Shown here: one piece after another, positions 1 to 9,136 of the stretch
Layout of the letters: every line of letters begins with the position of its first letter
Numbering within the stretch: position 1 is the first letter of the stretch
Source of the DNA: Legionella steigerwaltii
GTDB lineage: Bacteria; Pseudomonadota; Gammaproteobacteria; Legionellales; Legionellaceae
Assembly: GCF_001468065.1 (NCBI RefSeq)
Contig: NZ_LNYZ01000013.1
Span: forward strand, 253,806-317,805
Length of the DNA: 64,000 nucleotides
Reading direction: 5' to 3'
Notes under the pieces: generated by a model
Databases searched by the model: none
Seen by the model: the letters and a program-made list of their open reading frames with translations, nothing else
What the model was told of the DNA's origin: nothing
Made by a program: the position numbers and the translations under genes

Positions 1-1
1 C

Positions 2-778
2 TCTAATGTTTCAATTACCCTTTTAAAAAACAGCTTCAATCTGGATTATCATCAAAAATTATTGAAAATAATGGAGATGATGGAGCAACATCAATTGGAT
101 TTAGTGGATTTTTTATCCCATCATCCTAAAGGTAAAATCATTCCTCAATACCTGCTAGCACTTGCCAAAATTATTATAGAAGAAAATGAGAAAAATAATA
201 TTGAAGTAGATAACTTACAGAATGATTTACGGCTTATTAGTCAAATAGTAGATACACAAAAATCAGTTAGCGGCCTATCCAGTGTAAATGAAAAAATTTA
301 TCTTCCAGAAATACTCGATACCGCAATAAACATTACGATGAGCTCCTCAAAAAATGCTCATGTTACGATTACTAAAGAGCTTGAACCTGCACCTTTAGTC
401 ACTGTTGATAAGTCCAAGCTACTGCAAATATTGATCAATCTAATTCAAAATGCCAAAGAATCGGTTTTAGAAAGCACTGCGTCCCCTATTAAAGAAATCA
501 AATTAATGATTCAAAAAACAGGAAAAAATTCGGTGCAAATCATTGTTGCAGACAATGGCATTGGCATTAATACAGAAAATTTACAACGTATCTTTGCTTT
601 TGGATTTACTACCAAAAAAAATGGTCACGGTTTTGGCTTGCACAGCTCCGCGTTATCAGCTCAAGAAATGGGTGGTTCCCTTTTAGCTGAAAGCAAAGGA
701 GAAGGATATGGAGCTCAATTTATCTTGACCTTACCAATTATTGATAGCGCTTATAAACAGGGGGCTCCTGATGAGTGA
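2..778 (+). CDS. Sensor histidine kinase, C-terminal part (5' end outside window)
   Basis: The frame is open from base 2 with no stop, so the gene starts upstream and only its C-terminal ~258 residues are here. The visible part is a GHKL ATPase domain: an N box (LINLIQNAKESV), a G1 box (DNGIGI), an F box (FAFGFTTKK) and a G2 box (GHGFGLH). The helices before it resemble the second half of a dimerisation domain in which the His-containing H box lies just before the window (the first residues read SNVSITLLKNS, as after an HNVGNVLNS-type box). That placement is inferred from the family. The TTG at 62 is internal. The stop overlaps the next gene's ATG (771), so the two are translationally coupled and the kinase probably phosphorylates that REC-GGDEF-EAL protein. 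Confidence 0.85.
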   Translation, partial: SNVSITLLKNSFNLDYHQKLLKIMEMMEQHQLDLVDFLSHHPKGKIIPQYLLALAKIIIEENEKNNIEVDNLQNDLRLISQIVDTQKSVSGLSSVNEKIYLPEILDTAINITMSSSKNAHVTITKELEPAPLVTVDKSKLLQILINLIQNAKESVLESTASPIKEIKLMIQKTGKNSVQIIVADNGIGINTENLQRIFAFGFTTKKNGHGFGLHSSALSAQEMGGSLLAESKGEGYGAQFILTLPIIDSAYKQGAPDE

Positions 779-3011
779 TATACCATTACATATTATGATT
801 ATTGATGATAATCCTTCAATCCATCAGGATTTTATTAAAGTTTTGGCTGCCTCAAACACTAAGTCAGAATTGAACCATTTAGACAAACAATTATTTGATG
901 ATGAGGCCTCTTTAAGCAATCCGTGTAGCCCTGACATCGAGTGCTTTTTACCCAAATTTATTTTTACTACAGCCTGCCAAGGCAAAGAAGCAATTAATAT
1001 AATTCAAAAAGATCTCGATGCGGGAATACATTATGCTTTGGCCTTTGTTGATATAAGAATGCCACCAGGATGGGATGGGATTGAAACAGTGAAGCACATG
1101 TGGAAGATTGATCCTGATATTCAAGTAGTAATTTGTACTGCTTACTCTGATTACAGTTGGGAGGAAACAGTAAAAGAATTAGGAATGGGAGATAATTATC
1201 TTATTCTGAAGAAGCCTTTTGACGTGGTAGCAGTACGACAACTTGCTTGTGCATTAACGAGAAAATGGATTTTGGCTAATGATTCCAAACATCATGAGAA
1301 AATACTGCAACAAACAGTTGAGGAGCGCACAGAATCCTTACAGCAATCATTGTCGCTTTTAAGATCCACATTTGAATCGTCTGCTGATGGAATTTTAGTT
1401 GTCGATTTGAATAACAAGATTATTGATTGTAATTCGAAATTCGTCTCCATGTGGAATATCCCACAATCCATGTTAGAAACTGATGATGGAAATATCATTT
1501 TATATTACATGCTCAATCAGCTCACTAAACCCAGAGAATATTTAGCCGATATTAATCGTCTCAGGAAAAATAGAGATGAAATCACTAGAGAAATTGTGAC
1601 TTTTAGGAAAGGTAAAATATTGGAATGCTACACGCTTCCTCACCGTTTGAATGAAAATACGATTGGTCGAGTTTGGAGTTTCCGTGATATAACAGAACAG
1701 GCAAACCTTGAGAAACAGCTTAAATATCAAGCATTGCATGATCCATTAACCCAACTGCCTAACCGAGCCTTGTTAATTGACAGAATACAAGCCCACATTG
1801 AGTATGCAAAAAAAAATGAACAACAATTCGCTATTTTGTATTTTGATTTAGATCGATTTAAATTAGTTAATGACAGTTTGTCACATGAAGTTGGTGATCA
1901 ATTATTACGTTTAGTTGCACAACGATGGTCTTCTTTAATTCGCAAAGAAGATACTATGGCTCGAATTGGGGGAGACGAATTTGTCATGACCCGCGAGATA
2001 GCTAAAAATGAAGATGTTGGAATTATTGCCAATAAAATTTTAGACTCAATGCACGAGCCATTCAAAATAGCAAATCGTGATTTAATTATTACTACTACTG
2101 TAGGAATAAGTATCTACCCTCAAGATGGAAAGACGCCTGGCGATTTGTTAAAAAATTCTGATTTAGCAATGTATCAGGCGAAAGAACGTGGAGGAAACCA
2201 GTATTCTTTTTACTCCACTCAATTGCATGAATATTCTGATAGATGCTTTAAACTCGAATCCGATTTGCGTAATGCCATTAAAAATAAAGAGTTTTTTTTA
2301 TTATACCAGCCACAATTCAGTCTTGATAATAAAGAAAACCTATTAGCCGTTGAAGCTTTAATTCGATGGAACCATCCAGAAAAAGGATTGTTATTACCTT
2401 TAGATTTCATTCCTTTGGCAGAGGAAACAGGTTTAATTATACCTATAGGTGAATGGATTATCAGTGAGGTTTGTCGCCAAATAAAGTCTTGGCATCAAAA
2501 AGGATTACCTTATATTCAAGTTGCTGTTAATATTACTACTCGTCAATTACAACAGCCTAATTTTATTTATGTTGTAGAAAAAATTTTAAAAGAAAATCTA
2601 CTCGATCCTCACTATTTAGAATTTGAAATTTCTGAAAATGTGATCATAACGCACAGAAATATTGTACAGACACTTAATCAGCTCAAACAAATAGGCATCC
2701 AAATTGCTTTAGATGATTTTGGAACAGGGAATTCGAGCATCAATTATCTCAAACAACTTCACATTGATTCACTAAAAATCGATCAATCGTTTATCCAAAA
2801 TATATCCTCTTCACGAAGTGATGAAGTAATCATTGAAGCCATCATTTCTATGGCTCGAAGTTTTAATTTTAAAGTGATTGCTGAAGGAGTAGAAAGTAAG
2901 AAACAACTGGATTTTTTAAAGCAACAACACTGTGATGAAGTGCAAGGATTCTTTTTCAGTAAGCCCTTAAGCTCGCGCGGGATTGAAAAGTTTTTAAAGC
3001 ATCGTCTTTAA
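771..3011 (+). CDS. Response regulator with PAS, GGDEF and EAL domains (cyclic-di-GMP turnover)
   Basis: This 746-residue cytoplasmic regulator has a REC domain (residues ~5-150, acceptor Asp ~94 in FVDIRMPPG), a PAS-like segment (~200-315), GGDEF (~320-490) and EAL (~500-746). The GGDEF motif is intact at 400-404, with an RxxD inhibitory site (RKED) five residues before it. The EAL side keeps EAL (528-530), the DDFGTG loop, the AEGVES segment and QGFFFSKP, so both cyclase and phosphodiesterase activity are possible. I chose ATG 771 over the TTG at 741 because of an AGGGGG ribosome site 7 bases upstream; it leaves an 8-base overlap with the kinase gene. A 12-bp hairpin follows the stop. Confidence 0.92.
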   Translation: MSDIPLHIMIIDDNPSIHQDFIKVLAASNTKSELNHLDKQLFDDEASLSNPCSPDIECFLPKFIFTTACQGKEAINIIQKDLDAGIHYALAFVDIRMPPGWDGIETVKHMWKIDPDIQVVICTAYSDYSWEETVKELGMGDNYLILKKPFDVVAVRQLACALTRKWILANDSKHHEKILQQTVEERTESLQQSLSLLRSTFESSADGILVVDLNNKIIDCNSKFVSMWNIPQSMLETDDGNIILYYMLNQLTKPREYLADINRLRKNRDEITREIVTFRKGKILECYTLPHRLNENTIGRVWSFRDITEQANLEKQLKYQALHDPLTQLPNRALLIDRIQAHIEYAKKNEQQFAILYFDLDRFKLVNDSLSHEVGDQLLRLVAQRWSSLIRKEDTMARIGGDEFVMTREIAKNEDVGIIANKILDSMHEPFKIANRDLIITTTVGISIYPQDGKTPGDLLKNSDLAMYQAKERGGNQYSFYSTQLHEYSDRCFKLESDLRNAIKNKEFFLLYQPQFSLDNKENLLAVEALIRWNHPEKGLLLPLDFIPLAEETGLIIPIGEWIISEVCRQIKSWHQKGLPYIQVAVNITTRQLQQPNFIYVVEKILKENLLDPHYLEFEISENVIITHRNIVQTLNQLKQIGIQIALDDFGTGNSSINYLKQLHIDSLKIDQSFIQNISSSRSDEVIIEAIISMARSFNFKVIAEGVESKKQLDFLKQQHCDEVQGFFFSKPLSSRGIEKFLKHRL

Positions 3012-3036
3012 TATTTTTCATGACGTGGACAATCAA

Positions 3037-3066
3037 AATGACTTGATAATGATCTATCAAGTCATT
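3037..3066. terminator. Bidirectional hairpin terminator between convergent genes
   Basis: A perfect 12-bp inverted repeat (AATGACTTGATA / TATCAAGTCATT) with a 6-base loop lies between the stops of the GGDEF-EAL gene and the oppositely oriented kdoO. It has A-rich and T-rich flanks, so it can serve both strands. Confidence 0.7.
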
Positions 3067-3075
3067 TGTACCTCT

Positions 3076-3942
3076 TTATGCAAGATAAGAACCCACCTCG
3101 GGTCTAATTTTCTTCAATTGATTTAAGGGCGAATGATCAGGTGTTGCCATTTTATCGACTGGAAGATAAAAAGTTTGCTCTAACAAGTGCTGGCCACTTA
3201 ATGCGGCATGCGAGACATGATCAGTAAAAACGATCCAAGTACTTTGAGCAGGAAAATCAATTTGCACCTTTTCAACCTTTGCCTGATAAGCATCATCCAA
3301 CTTCATCGTGTCATGTAAATGCAACATGTAATGATCATAGGGTGAGCGCAAAGTTTTAGTTGCTTTAACCAGCTTCAGCAGTTTTGCTTTTATTTTATTG
3401 TAAGGAGCGATTCTGGGCGCAAAACGATGAAGAACATCAGCAAAAGGCTCACCCACATTCCATACCCGAGGTACATTATGGGGGTTTACATTGCAAAAGA
3501 CACGCAAAATTCTCAAACCATGGACAGGACTTGCTGAAAATGAATCAACATGCAAACGAGTATCATCTTTTCGTTTTGAGGAAATACGTCCATAAATTTG
3601 TGCCGGTCTAAAACTGGTCCTCCCCCATTGCAAATGGGGCACATAAGAAGGCAAAGCCATCTGAATTAATTGATGTGCAAATTCTGCATAACCATGCATC
3701 ATCGCAGTAAGCTTAGTATCCAAGCTACCCACTTCTTTTTTATAAGCACTCAACTTTTTATTACGAATATCATAACTTATATTTTTACGACTGCCGTCCA
3801 AAATATGCTCTGATAGTAAGGCAGGATCTACAGGGGAGAAACAATATTCTGGGAAAAACAAAACATTGCCCTCTTCCAATTGATTAATACTCTTTTGTTG
3901 ATCGATTTGCTCTATGTTTTGTGTGAATAAATAAGAATTCAT
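3076..3942 (-). CDS. kdoO: Kdo hydroxylase (Fe(II)/2-oxoglutarate oxygenase, KdoO-like)
   Basis: This 288-residue protein resembles the family that 3-hydroxylates Kdo to Ko in the lipopolysaccharide inner core. Recognisable blocks are the HxD iron-binding pair in TRLHVDSF (H131, D133), the run ILRVFCNVNPH with PRVWNVGEPF, and the C-terminal HAALSGQ and EQTFYLP segments, which carry the distal His and oxoglutarate-binding residues. There is no signal peptide or membrane segment, so it should be cytoplasmic or on the inner face of the inner membrane. It stands alone, convergent with the cyclic-di-GMP gene. The family call rests on recalled conserved blocks; the exact sugar substrate is inferred. 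Confidence 0.82.
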   Translation of the reverse strand: MNSYLFTQNIEQIDQQKSINQLEEGNVLFFPEYCFSPVDPALLSEHILDGSRKNISYDIRNKKLSAYKKEVGSLDTKLTAMMHGYAEFAHQLIQMALPSYVPHLQWGRTSFRPAQIYGRISSKRKDDTRLHVDSFSASPVHGLRILRVFCNVNPHNVPRVWNVGEPFADVLHRFAPRIAPYNKIKAKLLKLVKATKTLRSPYDHYMLHLHDTMKLDDAYQAKVEKVQIDFPAQSTWIVFTDHVSHAALSGQHLLEQTFYLPVDKMATPDHSPLNQLKKIRPEVGSYLA

Positions 3943-4049
3943 TCTTTTATCCTAAATAATATGTCGAACTCACGTTAATTTAGTAAAAATTTAATGCTAC
4001 ATCGAATATAATCCCAAAATCCAATTTTTACTTTTTGCTGGATCATACC

Positions 4050-4535
4050 ATGTCACTTTGCCCTTGTGGATCACAAAATACATATGAGCTGTGTTGCGGT
4101 TTATATTTGGATAAAAAACAATTGCCCGAAACCCCGGAACAATTGATGCGATCGCGATATACTGCATATACTCTGGGCAAAATTGATTACATCAAAAATA
4201 CAATGAAAGGCAAAGCCTTAATAGGCTTTAATGAACTGGAAGCGAAACAGTGGGCTGAAGGTGTGACCTGGATTAATTTAGAGGTCATAAACTCAAGCAT
4301 GTCAGATCCTGATAAAGGATTCGTCGAGTTTGCAGCACGTTTTTCTGAACACAACCAAGTGAAAATTATTCATGAACTCAGTGAGTTTCATAAAGAGAAT
4401 GGCCATTGGTTCTATGTAAGTGGCGTGCATAAGCAAGATCTAAAAAAGATCAGTAAACCCAAAATCGCCCGTAACGCACCCTGCCCTTGTGGTAGTGGTA
4501 AAAAATTTAAAAATTGTCATGGAAAAGAGAGTTAA
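4050..4535 (+). CDS. YchJ-like SEC-C zinc-binding protein (UPF0225)
   Basis: This 161-residue protein carries SEC-C-type Cys motifs at both ends: [14 protein letters not shown] at the N terminus and [14 protein letters not shown] at the C terminus. The middle has an NTF2-like domain of the YchJ family, including the MRSRYTAY signature. Paired SEC-C motifs bind zinc and often mediate contacts with other proteins or nucleic acid; the cellular role of YchJ is not established. ATG 4050 is preferred to TTG 4035 because it starts directly at the conserved MSLCPCG. The stop is 3 bases before the Kef-type antiporter start, so the two are co-transcribed. Confidence 0.88.
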   Translation: MSLCPCGSQNTYELCCGLYLDKKQLPETPEQLMRSRYTAYTLGKIDYIKNTMKGKALIGFNELEAKQWAEGVTWINLEVINSSMSDPDKGFVEFAARFSEHNQVKIIHELSEFHKENGHWFYVSGVHKQDLKKISKPKIARNAPCPCGSGKKFKNCHGKES

Positions 4536-4538
4536 AAT

Positions 4539-6332
4539 ATGAATGGTCACTTATTGCTTAATATCTTTATCTTTCTTGCCGCCGCTAGCATTATGGTTCC
4601 TATTGCCAGCCGTTTCAAACTTGGTTCAGTCCTGGGTTACCTTATAGTTGGTATTCTTATTGGTCCTTTTGGATTAAAACTGATTGGAAACGCTCAACAA
4701 ATTATGAATTTTGGTGAATTTGGTGTGATCATGATGCTATTTCTCATCGGTTTAGAATTAGAGCCAGCTATGTTGTGGAAGCTTCGCAAGCTCATTATAG
4801 GCTTAGGTGACTTGCAAGTACTCTTAACTACATGCGTTTTGACTGGGATTGGATTGATGCTTGGTTATAATTGGCAGGCAACTTTAGCTGTAAGTATGGC
4901 TTTGTCCCTGTCATCAACAGCCTTGGTACTGCAAATGCTCCAAGAAAAAAACCTTCTGAAAACGGCAGAGGGTGAAACCTCATTTGCAGTTCTCTTATTT
5001 CAAGATATTGCCGTAATCCCCATATTAATCATCATTCCCTTACTTGCTCAACATGAGAATATTCAAATTAATCCTCATGAAACTTCATTCATTATGCATC
5101 TTCCCAGATGGTTGCATGCGATTCTAGTCGCCGGAATCATTGGAGCCGTCATTTTAGTGGGCCAGTATTTATCCAGGTACTTGTTCAAGATTATTGCCAA
5201 AACCAATTTACGTGAAGTATTTACCGCCTTTTCTCTTGCTTTGGTAGTGGGTGTAACCCTGTTAATGGAGTCTATAGGTGTATCCCCTGCTTTAGGCGCA
5301 TTTATTGCCGGGGTTGTGTTAGCAAACTCTGAATACAAACACGCAGTTGATGCAGACATTCAACCTTTCAAAGGGATTCTGCTTGGATTATTTTTTATAT
5401 CCGTGGGAATGGCGATGAATTTCTCTCTTTTTTCTCACCATGCGATGCTCATTGTGGCCGCTGTATTTACTTTAATTATCATCAAAGCAATTATTTTATT
5501 TTTTTTGGGCTCCATCTTTGATTTAACAAAACTACAAAGTATTGGTTTTGCATTTGCCTTAGCACAAGGGAGTGAGTTTGCCTTCGTACTCTTTGACTAT
5601 GCTGGGGCTACCAAAGTAATTAATCAGGAAACTGCGGCATTTTTTACCCTTGTTGTTGCATTATCTATGCTTGCCACTCCTTTTTTAATGCTTTTCTATC
5701 ATCGATTTGTCATACCTAAGTTTATGAGTTTCATACCCGAACGAGAGTATGATTCCTTCAATGAAAGAAATGGAATTATTCTTGCGGGGTATGGACGTTT
5801 CGGTCAGATTATTGGCCGTTTACTTAACGGTGAAAATATAACAATTACCGTATTGGAAAAAAATCCAGAACAAATCGAACTACTCAGGAAATTTGGTTAT
5901 GTTGGCTATTTTGGAGATGCCAGTCGATTGGATCTTTTAAAGAGCGCTGGTGCTGAACACGCTAAACTGCTTATAGTTGCTGTTGGAAATGTAGATGCGA
6001 ATCTAAAAATTGTTAAGCTCGCCAAACAACACTTCCCCCACTTAAAAATTTTTGTTCGAGCGCGTAACCGTCGTCATGCTTATGAACTACATCGAATCGG
6101 TGTGGATTATTTCATCCGAGAATTATTTGACTCATCTTTATCTATGACTAAAGAAGTCATGAAATTTCTGGGATACAACAATGAGGATATTCGCAAAAAA
6201 TCATCAGCATTCAGAAAACATGATGAGGCAACATTAATCCAGTCTTTTGATTTTTTTGAAGAAGAAAGCGAGCTAATCAATTTTTCACGTCAAGCAAAGG
6301 GCGAGCTAGAGCGTATTCTTCAATCGAGTTAA
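4539..6332 (+). CDS. Kef-type monovalent cation:proton antiporter (CPA2 family) with RCK domain
   Basis: This 597-residue inner-membrane protein has an N-terminal block of about 12 membrane helices (residues 1-385), including the CPA2 features ILIGPFGLKL and FLIGLELEP. A cytoplasmic TrkA-N/RCK domain follows (~400-520) with the Rossmann motif GYGRFGQIIG. The layout matches KefB/KefC potassium efflux systems, in which the RCK domain gates transport in response to NAD(H) or glutathione adducts. No KefF/KefG ancillary gene is adjacent; the upstream partner is the SEC-C protein, 3 bases away. I cannot distinguish KefB from KefC or from a Na+/H+ variant by eye. The coding end is followed by a GTAGCC palindrome. 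Confidence 0.88.
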   Translation: MNGHLLLNIFIFLAAASIMVPIASRFKLGSVLGYLIVGILIGPFGLKLIGNAQQIMNFGEFGVIMMLFLIGLELEPAMLWKLRKLIIGLGDLQVLLTTCVLTGIGLMLGYNWQATLAVSMALSLSSTALVLQMLQEKNLLKTAEGETSFAVLLFQDIAVIPILIIIPLLAQHENIQINPHETSFIMHLPRWLHAILVAGIIGAVILVGQYLSRYLFKIIAKTNLREVFTAFSLALVVGVTLLMESIGVSPALGAFIAGVVLANSEYKHAVDADIQPFKGILLGLFFISVGMAMNFSLFSHHAMLIVAAVFTLIIIKAIILFFLGSIFDLTKLQSIGFAFALAQGSEFAFVLFDYAGATKVINQETAAFFTLVVALSMLATPFLMLFYHRFVIPKFMSFIPEREYDSFNERNGIILAGYGRFGQIIGRLLNGENITITVLEKNPEQIELLRKFGYVGYFGDASRLDLLKSAGAEHAKLLIVAVGNVDANLKIVKLAKQHFPHLKIFVRARNRRHAYELHRIGVDYFIRELFDSSLSMTKEVMKFLGYNNEDIRKKSSAFRKHDEATLIQSFDFFEEESELINFSRQAKGELERILQSS

Positions 6333-6366
6333 AAATTACAAATTTCATTATGATAACTTATTTATC

Positions 6367-6445
6367 GTAGCCTGGGTGCAGCGCAGCGGAACCCGGGAAT
6401 GCTATGGCACCGATCCCGGGTTCCGCTGCGCTGCACCCAGGCTAC
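6367..6445. repeat. GTAGCCTGGGTG palindromic repeat, copy 1
   Basis: This 79-base imperfect palindrome has outer arms GTAGCCTGGGTGCAGCGCAG and its complement, with inner CCCGGG cores around a short non-palindromic centre. It lies between the antiporter and roxA genes and belongs to the family of repeats listed below. Confidence 0.85.
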
Positions 6446-6497
6446 CCAAACACCTAGACTACGATGACTACATGATTCAGAGGAGTATTAACTACAC

Positions 6498-7679
6498 ATG
6501 ATCAATCTTCAAATTTCTTTAGAAACTTTTCTAAGAGAATATTGGCAAAAAAAGCCCTTAGTGATTCGCAATGCGCTACCAAACTTTGCTGCTCCATTAT
6601 CTCCTGATGAGTTGGCTGGACTTGCTCTTGAAGACGATGTCGAAAGTCGTCTTGTCTTTGAAACACCTCATGAAAAACCCTATTGGCATTTAAAGCGTGG
6701 ACCATTTTGTGAAAATGATTTTAGTAGTCTACCCTCAACACACTGGACCTTGCTTGTTCAAGGGGTGGATCGATTAATTCCAGAAATTTATAGCTTGCTT
6801 GATCATTTTGATTTCATTCCACAATGGCGGATCGACGACATCATGATTAGTTATGCGGTCCTCCATGGTAGTGTTGGGCCTCATTACGATAATTATGACG
6901 TCTTTTTATACCAGGCCCAGGGACGACGAGAATGGTCCCTCACGACCAAAGGCTGTACTAATGAAAATTACATTAACGATCTCGAACTTCGGATCATGAA
7001 TCAATTTGACGTAGAAGAACGCCTAATTCTCGAAGAGGGAGATATGTTATACCTTCCACCACATGTAGGCCACTACGGTATTTCACTTTCCGAAGAATGT
7101 ATGACCTATTCCTTTGGCTACCGGAGCTATCAAGGACAAGAGTTGTTAGATAGTCTTAGTGATTATCTAGCTGAGAAAGGTACATTCAAAACATTATATC
7201 AAGATCCAGACTGGACACAGTTGCACAATACCTCTGAGATCACTCGTCCTGCCTGGCAAAGCGCACAAAAACTGTTACAGCAATTAATTAATGATGATAA
7301 GACCATCAAATCCTGGTTCGGTTGTTTTGCAACACGATTGGATCAACACGCTGAACTTCAGTTACCTTTGCCTTTAGAAGAGACTGAGACAAGTGATTTA
7401 TCACATTTTATTCAAGAAATAAAAGCTGGGGCAGATCTCACCAGAGACGCATCATGTCGTTTTGCTTACCAGATTCCAGATGAGCAATCTGAATATCAAT
7501 TTTATATTAATGGTTGTGAGTGGGATATAGCTGGGGTTTCTCATGATTTGATAAGCTATATTGCCAATAATCGCTACTTATCCCATCAAACATTTACTGC
7601 TTATATAAATACTACACAAAATCAAATATTTATTTATAATTTATGGAAATTACAATGGTTGTACATGACTGAAAATTAG
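6498..7679 (+). CDS. roxA: Ribosomal oxygenase, 50S protein L16 arginine 3-hydroxylase (YcfD/RoxA type)
   Basis: This 393-residue JmjC/cupin oxygenase uses Fe(II) and 2-oxoglutarate. The bacterial family hydroxylates an arginine of ribosomal protein L16. Seen here: an N-terminal YWQKKPLVIRNA start typical of the family, the iron-binding HxD in GPHYDNYDVF, the YQAQGRREW segment, and the second His in LPPHVGHYGIS. The C-terminal third is the winged-helix dimerisation region of the family, and the length matches (~370-390). A GAGGAG ribosome site lies 12 bases before the ATG. The gene is monocistronic, flanked by palindromic repeats on either side. It is one of three 2-oxoglutarate-type or iron hydroxylases within 8 kb (with kdoO and epmC). 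Confidence 0.92.
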   Translation: MINLQISLETFLREYWQKKPLVIRNALPNFAAPLSPDELAGLALEDDVESRLVFETPHEKPYWHLKRGPFCENDFSSLPSTHWTLLVQGVDRLIPEIYSLLDHFDFIPQWRIDDIMISYAVLHGSVGPHYDNYDVFLYQAQGRREWSLTTKGCTNENYINDLELRIMNQFDVEERLILEEGDMLYLPPHVGHYGISLSEECMTYSFGYRSYQGQELLDSLSDYLAEKGTFKTLYQDPDWTQLHNTSEITRPAWQSAQKLLQQLINDDKTIKSWFGCFATRLDQHAELQLPLPLEETETSDLSHFIQEIKAGADLTRDASCRFAYQIPDEQSEYQFYINGCEWDIAGVSHDLISYIANNRYLSHQTFTAYINTTQNQIFIYNLWKLQWLYMTEN

Positions 7680-7784
7680 GACCTGTTTTTTACTTAATAT
7701 AAAAATTTAAAACTTTGAATATAAATTGGTTAAATTCAAAAACGTAGAGTATAGTTAATATACATACCATAATAAGGATAGGTA

Positions 7785-7919
7785 ATGAAAAGAATAATAC
7801 TGGCTGTAATCCTGGTGTGCTCAACTGCCTTACTAGGCAACTGTTCAAATAATCCATGTTGCGGAACGTGTGCTAGTGATTGTGGGGGTTGTGGTGGTTG
7901 CAATGGAAGTTGGTATTAA
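7785..7919 (+). CDS. Small secreted Cys-rich protein (44 residues)
   Basis: I found this short gene by reading the gap. It has ATG at 7785, an AAGGATAGG ribosome site just upstream and TAA at 7917. The protein has a Lys/Arg-started hydrophobic signal (MKRIILAVILVCSTALL) followed by a mature part with seven cysteines spaced as CC, C, C, C, C plus glycines (GCGGCNGSWY end). The LLGNC junction is a poor lipobox because of Asn at -1, so either a lipoprotein or a periplasmic or secreted metal-binding or disulfide-linked peptide is possible. An AT-rich promoter-like stretch precedes it, and a perfect 56-bp palindrome follows 15 bases after the stop and may terminate its transcript. I recognise no family. 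Confidence 0.6.
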   Translation: MKRIILAVILVCSTALLGNCSNNPCCGTCASDCGGCGGCNGSWY

Positions 7920-7934
7920 AAATTACTGCAATAT

Positions 7935-7990
7935 GTAGCCTGGGTGAAGCAAAGCGTAACCCGGGTTACGCTTTGCTTCACCCAGGCTAC
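7935..7990. repeat. GTAGCCTGGGTG palindromic repeat, copy 2 (perfect palindrome)
   Basis: This 56-base sequence is perfectly self-complementary: arms of 28 bases starting GTAGCCTGGGTGAAGC and meeting at CCGG. It follows the small Cys-rich gene and faces the 3' end of the DMT transporter gene, so it could end transcripts from both directions. Confidence 0.9.
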
Positions 7991-8032
7991 AGTTCTGATC
8001 AATATGAAACGGTTACAATGATTGTATGATTT

Positions 8033-8947
8033 TTATCCATCACTCTCACTACGAATGAATTGGAGTTTTAATTGGCCAAGGTTAATTTTATGGCTGAATA
8101 AAGTAAGCAATGCGCCAGTTAATACCAAGACAATGCCTACTGCACCCCACAGATCTAGTTCTTCTCCTAGGAGTAATACACCAAAAATTACCACAAACAC
8201 TGGTTCCAAAACGGATAAAATAGAGGCTTTTTCGGAGCTGATGTATTTTAAGCTGTATAACAAAAATACTATGGGAATTACCGTTGCAATAATAGAAATA
8301 CCAAATAAATGGTACCAAACACCCATAGAAGACGGGATTGCAAAAGAATGATTAAAAAGAGAAACAATTAAACTCGTTGTCATACAACCCAAACACACCA
8401 TAAAAGTGGACATATTGGGAGAGAGCTCATTTTTTTTACTACCGATCACATAGCAAGCATAAAAAAAAGCGGACGCAATGCCCAGTAAAATTCCCCATAA
8501 GTTAAAAGACAATGCCTCTAAATCCACCATAAGCGCCATACCAATTAAAATAACCGCAATAGCGAAATAATAAACTTTAGGAATTGACTGATCATAAAAG
8601 AAATAGTTGAGCAACATAATCAGTACTGGATAGGTAAAAAAGATAACCATCGCTAATCCAGAACCTATGTAATAAGAGGCTAAAAAATAAAGCCAGGTTG
8701 AAATACCATAGAAAAAAACTCCTGTAAAAAAAGCAATGGACATATTTTTATAAGAGTCATTGTTTTTTTTAACTTTCGGGAGCATGATCATTAAAATAAT
8801 CATACTCGAAATAAGAAAGCGCCAAAACAACATAGTGCTTGCGGATAAGTTGCCATTCATCGCGCTTAAGCCAAAATATCCAATAAAACTGTAAAGGAAT
8901 CCAGATAAAATAGCATAGATAGAACCACGATATTCTTGATTTATCAT
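8033..8947 (-). CDS. EamA/DMT-family transporter
   Basis: This 304-residue integral membrane protein has about ten hydrophobic helices arranged as two EamA repeats. The first starts at SIYAILSGFLYSFIGYF and the second at LWGILLGIASAFFYACY; the second ends with the typical EPVFVVIFGVLLLGE helix. The drug/metabolite transporter superfamily exports amino acids, nucleotide precursors or drugs; the substrate cannot be read from sequence. The C terminus is short and charged. The gene is convergent with the small Cys-rich gene and divergent from the apyrase gene (190-base gap). Confidence 0.9.
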   Translation of the reverse strand: MINQEYRGSIYAILSGFLYSFIGYFGLSAMNGNLSASTMLFWRFLISSMIILMIMLPKVKKNNDSYKNMSIAFFTGVFFYGISTWLYFLASYYIGSGLAMVIFFTYPVLIMLLNYFFYDQSIPKVYYFAIAVILIGMALMVDLEALSFNLWGILLGIASAFFYACYVIGSKKNELSPNMSTFMVCLGCMTTSLIVSLFNHSFAIPSSMGVWYHLFGISIIATVIPIVFLLYSLKYISSEKASILSVLEPVFVVIFGVLLLGEELDLWGAVGIVLVLTGALLTLFSHKINLGQLKLQFIRSESDG

Positions 8948-9136
8948 TATGATAACTGCCTGAAAACTGACTTAAAATAGAAGGTTGGATTCTTGCCCAA
9001 CCTGAAAGTCGGAAGGTAAAATTAAACCTACATAAAAACTTAAAAAATAGTGTATCATTTTTTCCACAAAATATCACATTGAAAATAAAAGATACATACC
9101 GTATCATTTATCTACTTTTTTATTGAGAATTTAATC

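Noticed and set aside
741..770. TTG start at 741 for the GGDEF-EAL gene
   Set aside because: It has no ribosome site, and ATG 771 has AGGGGG at good spacing.
7839..7850. Lipobox (LLGNC) in the small Cys-rich protein
   Set aside because: Asn at position -1 is not accepted by the lipoprotein signal consensus; I do not call it a lipoprotein.
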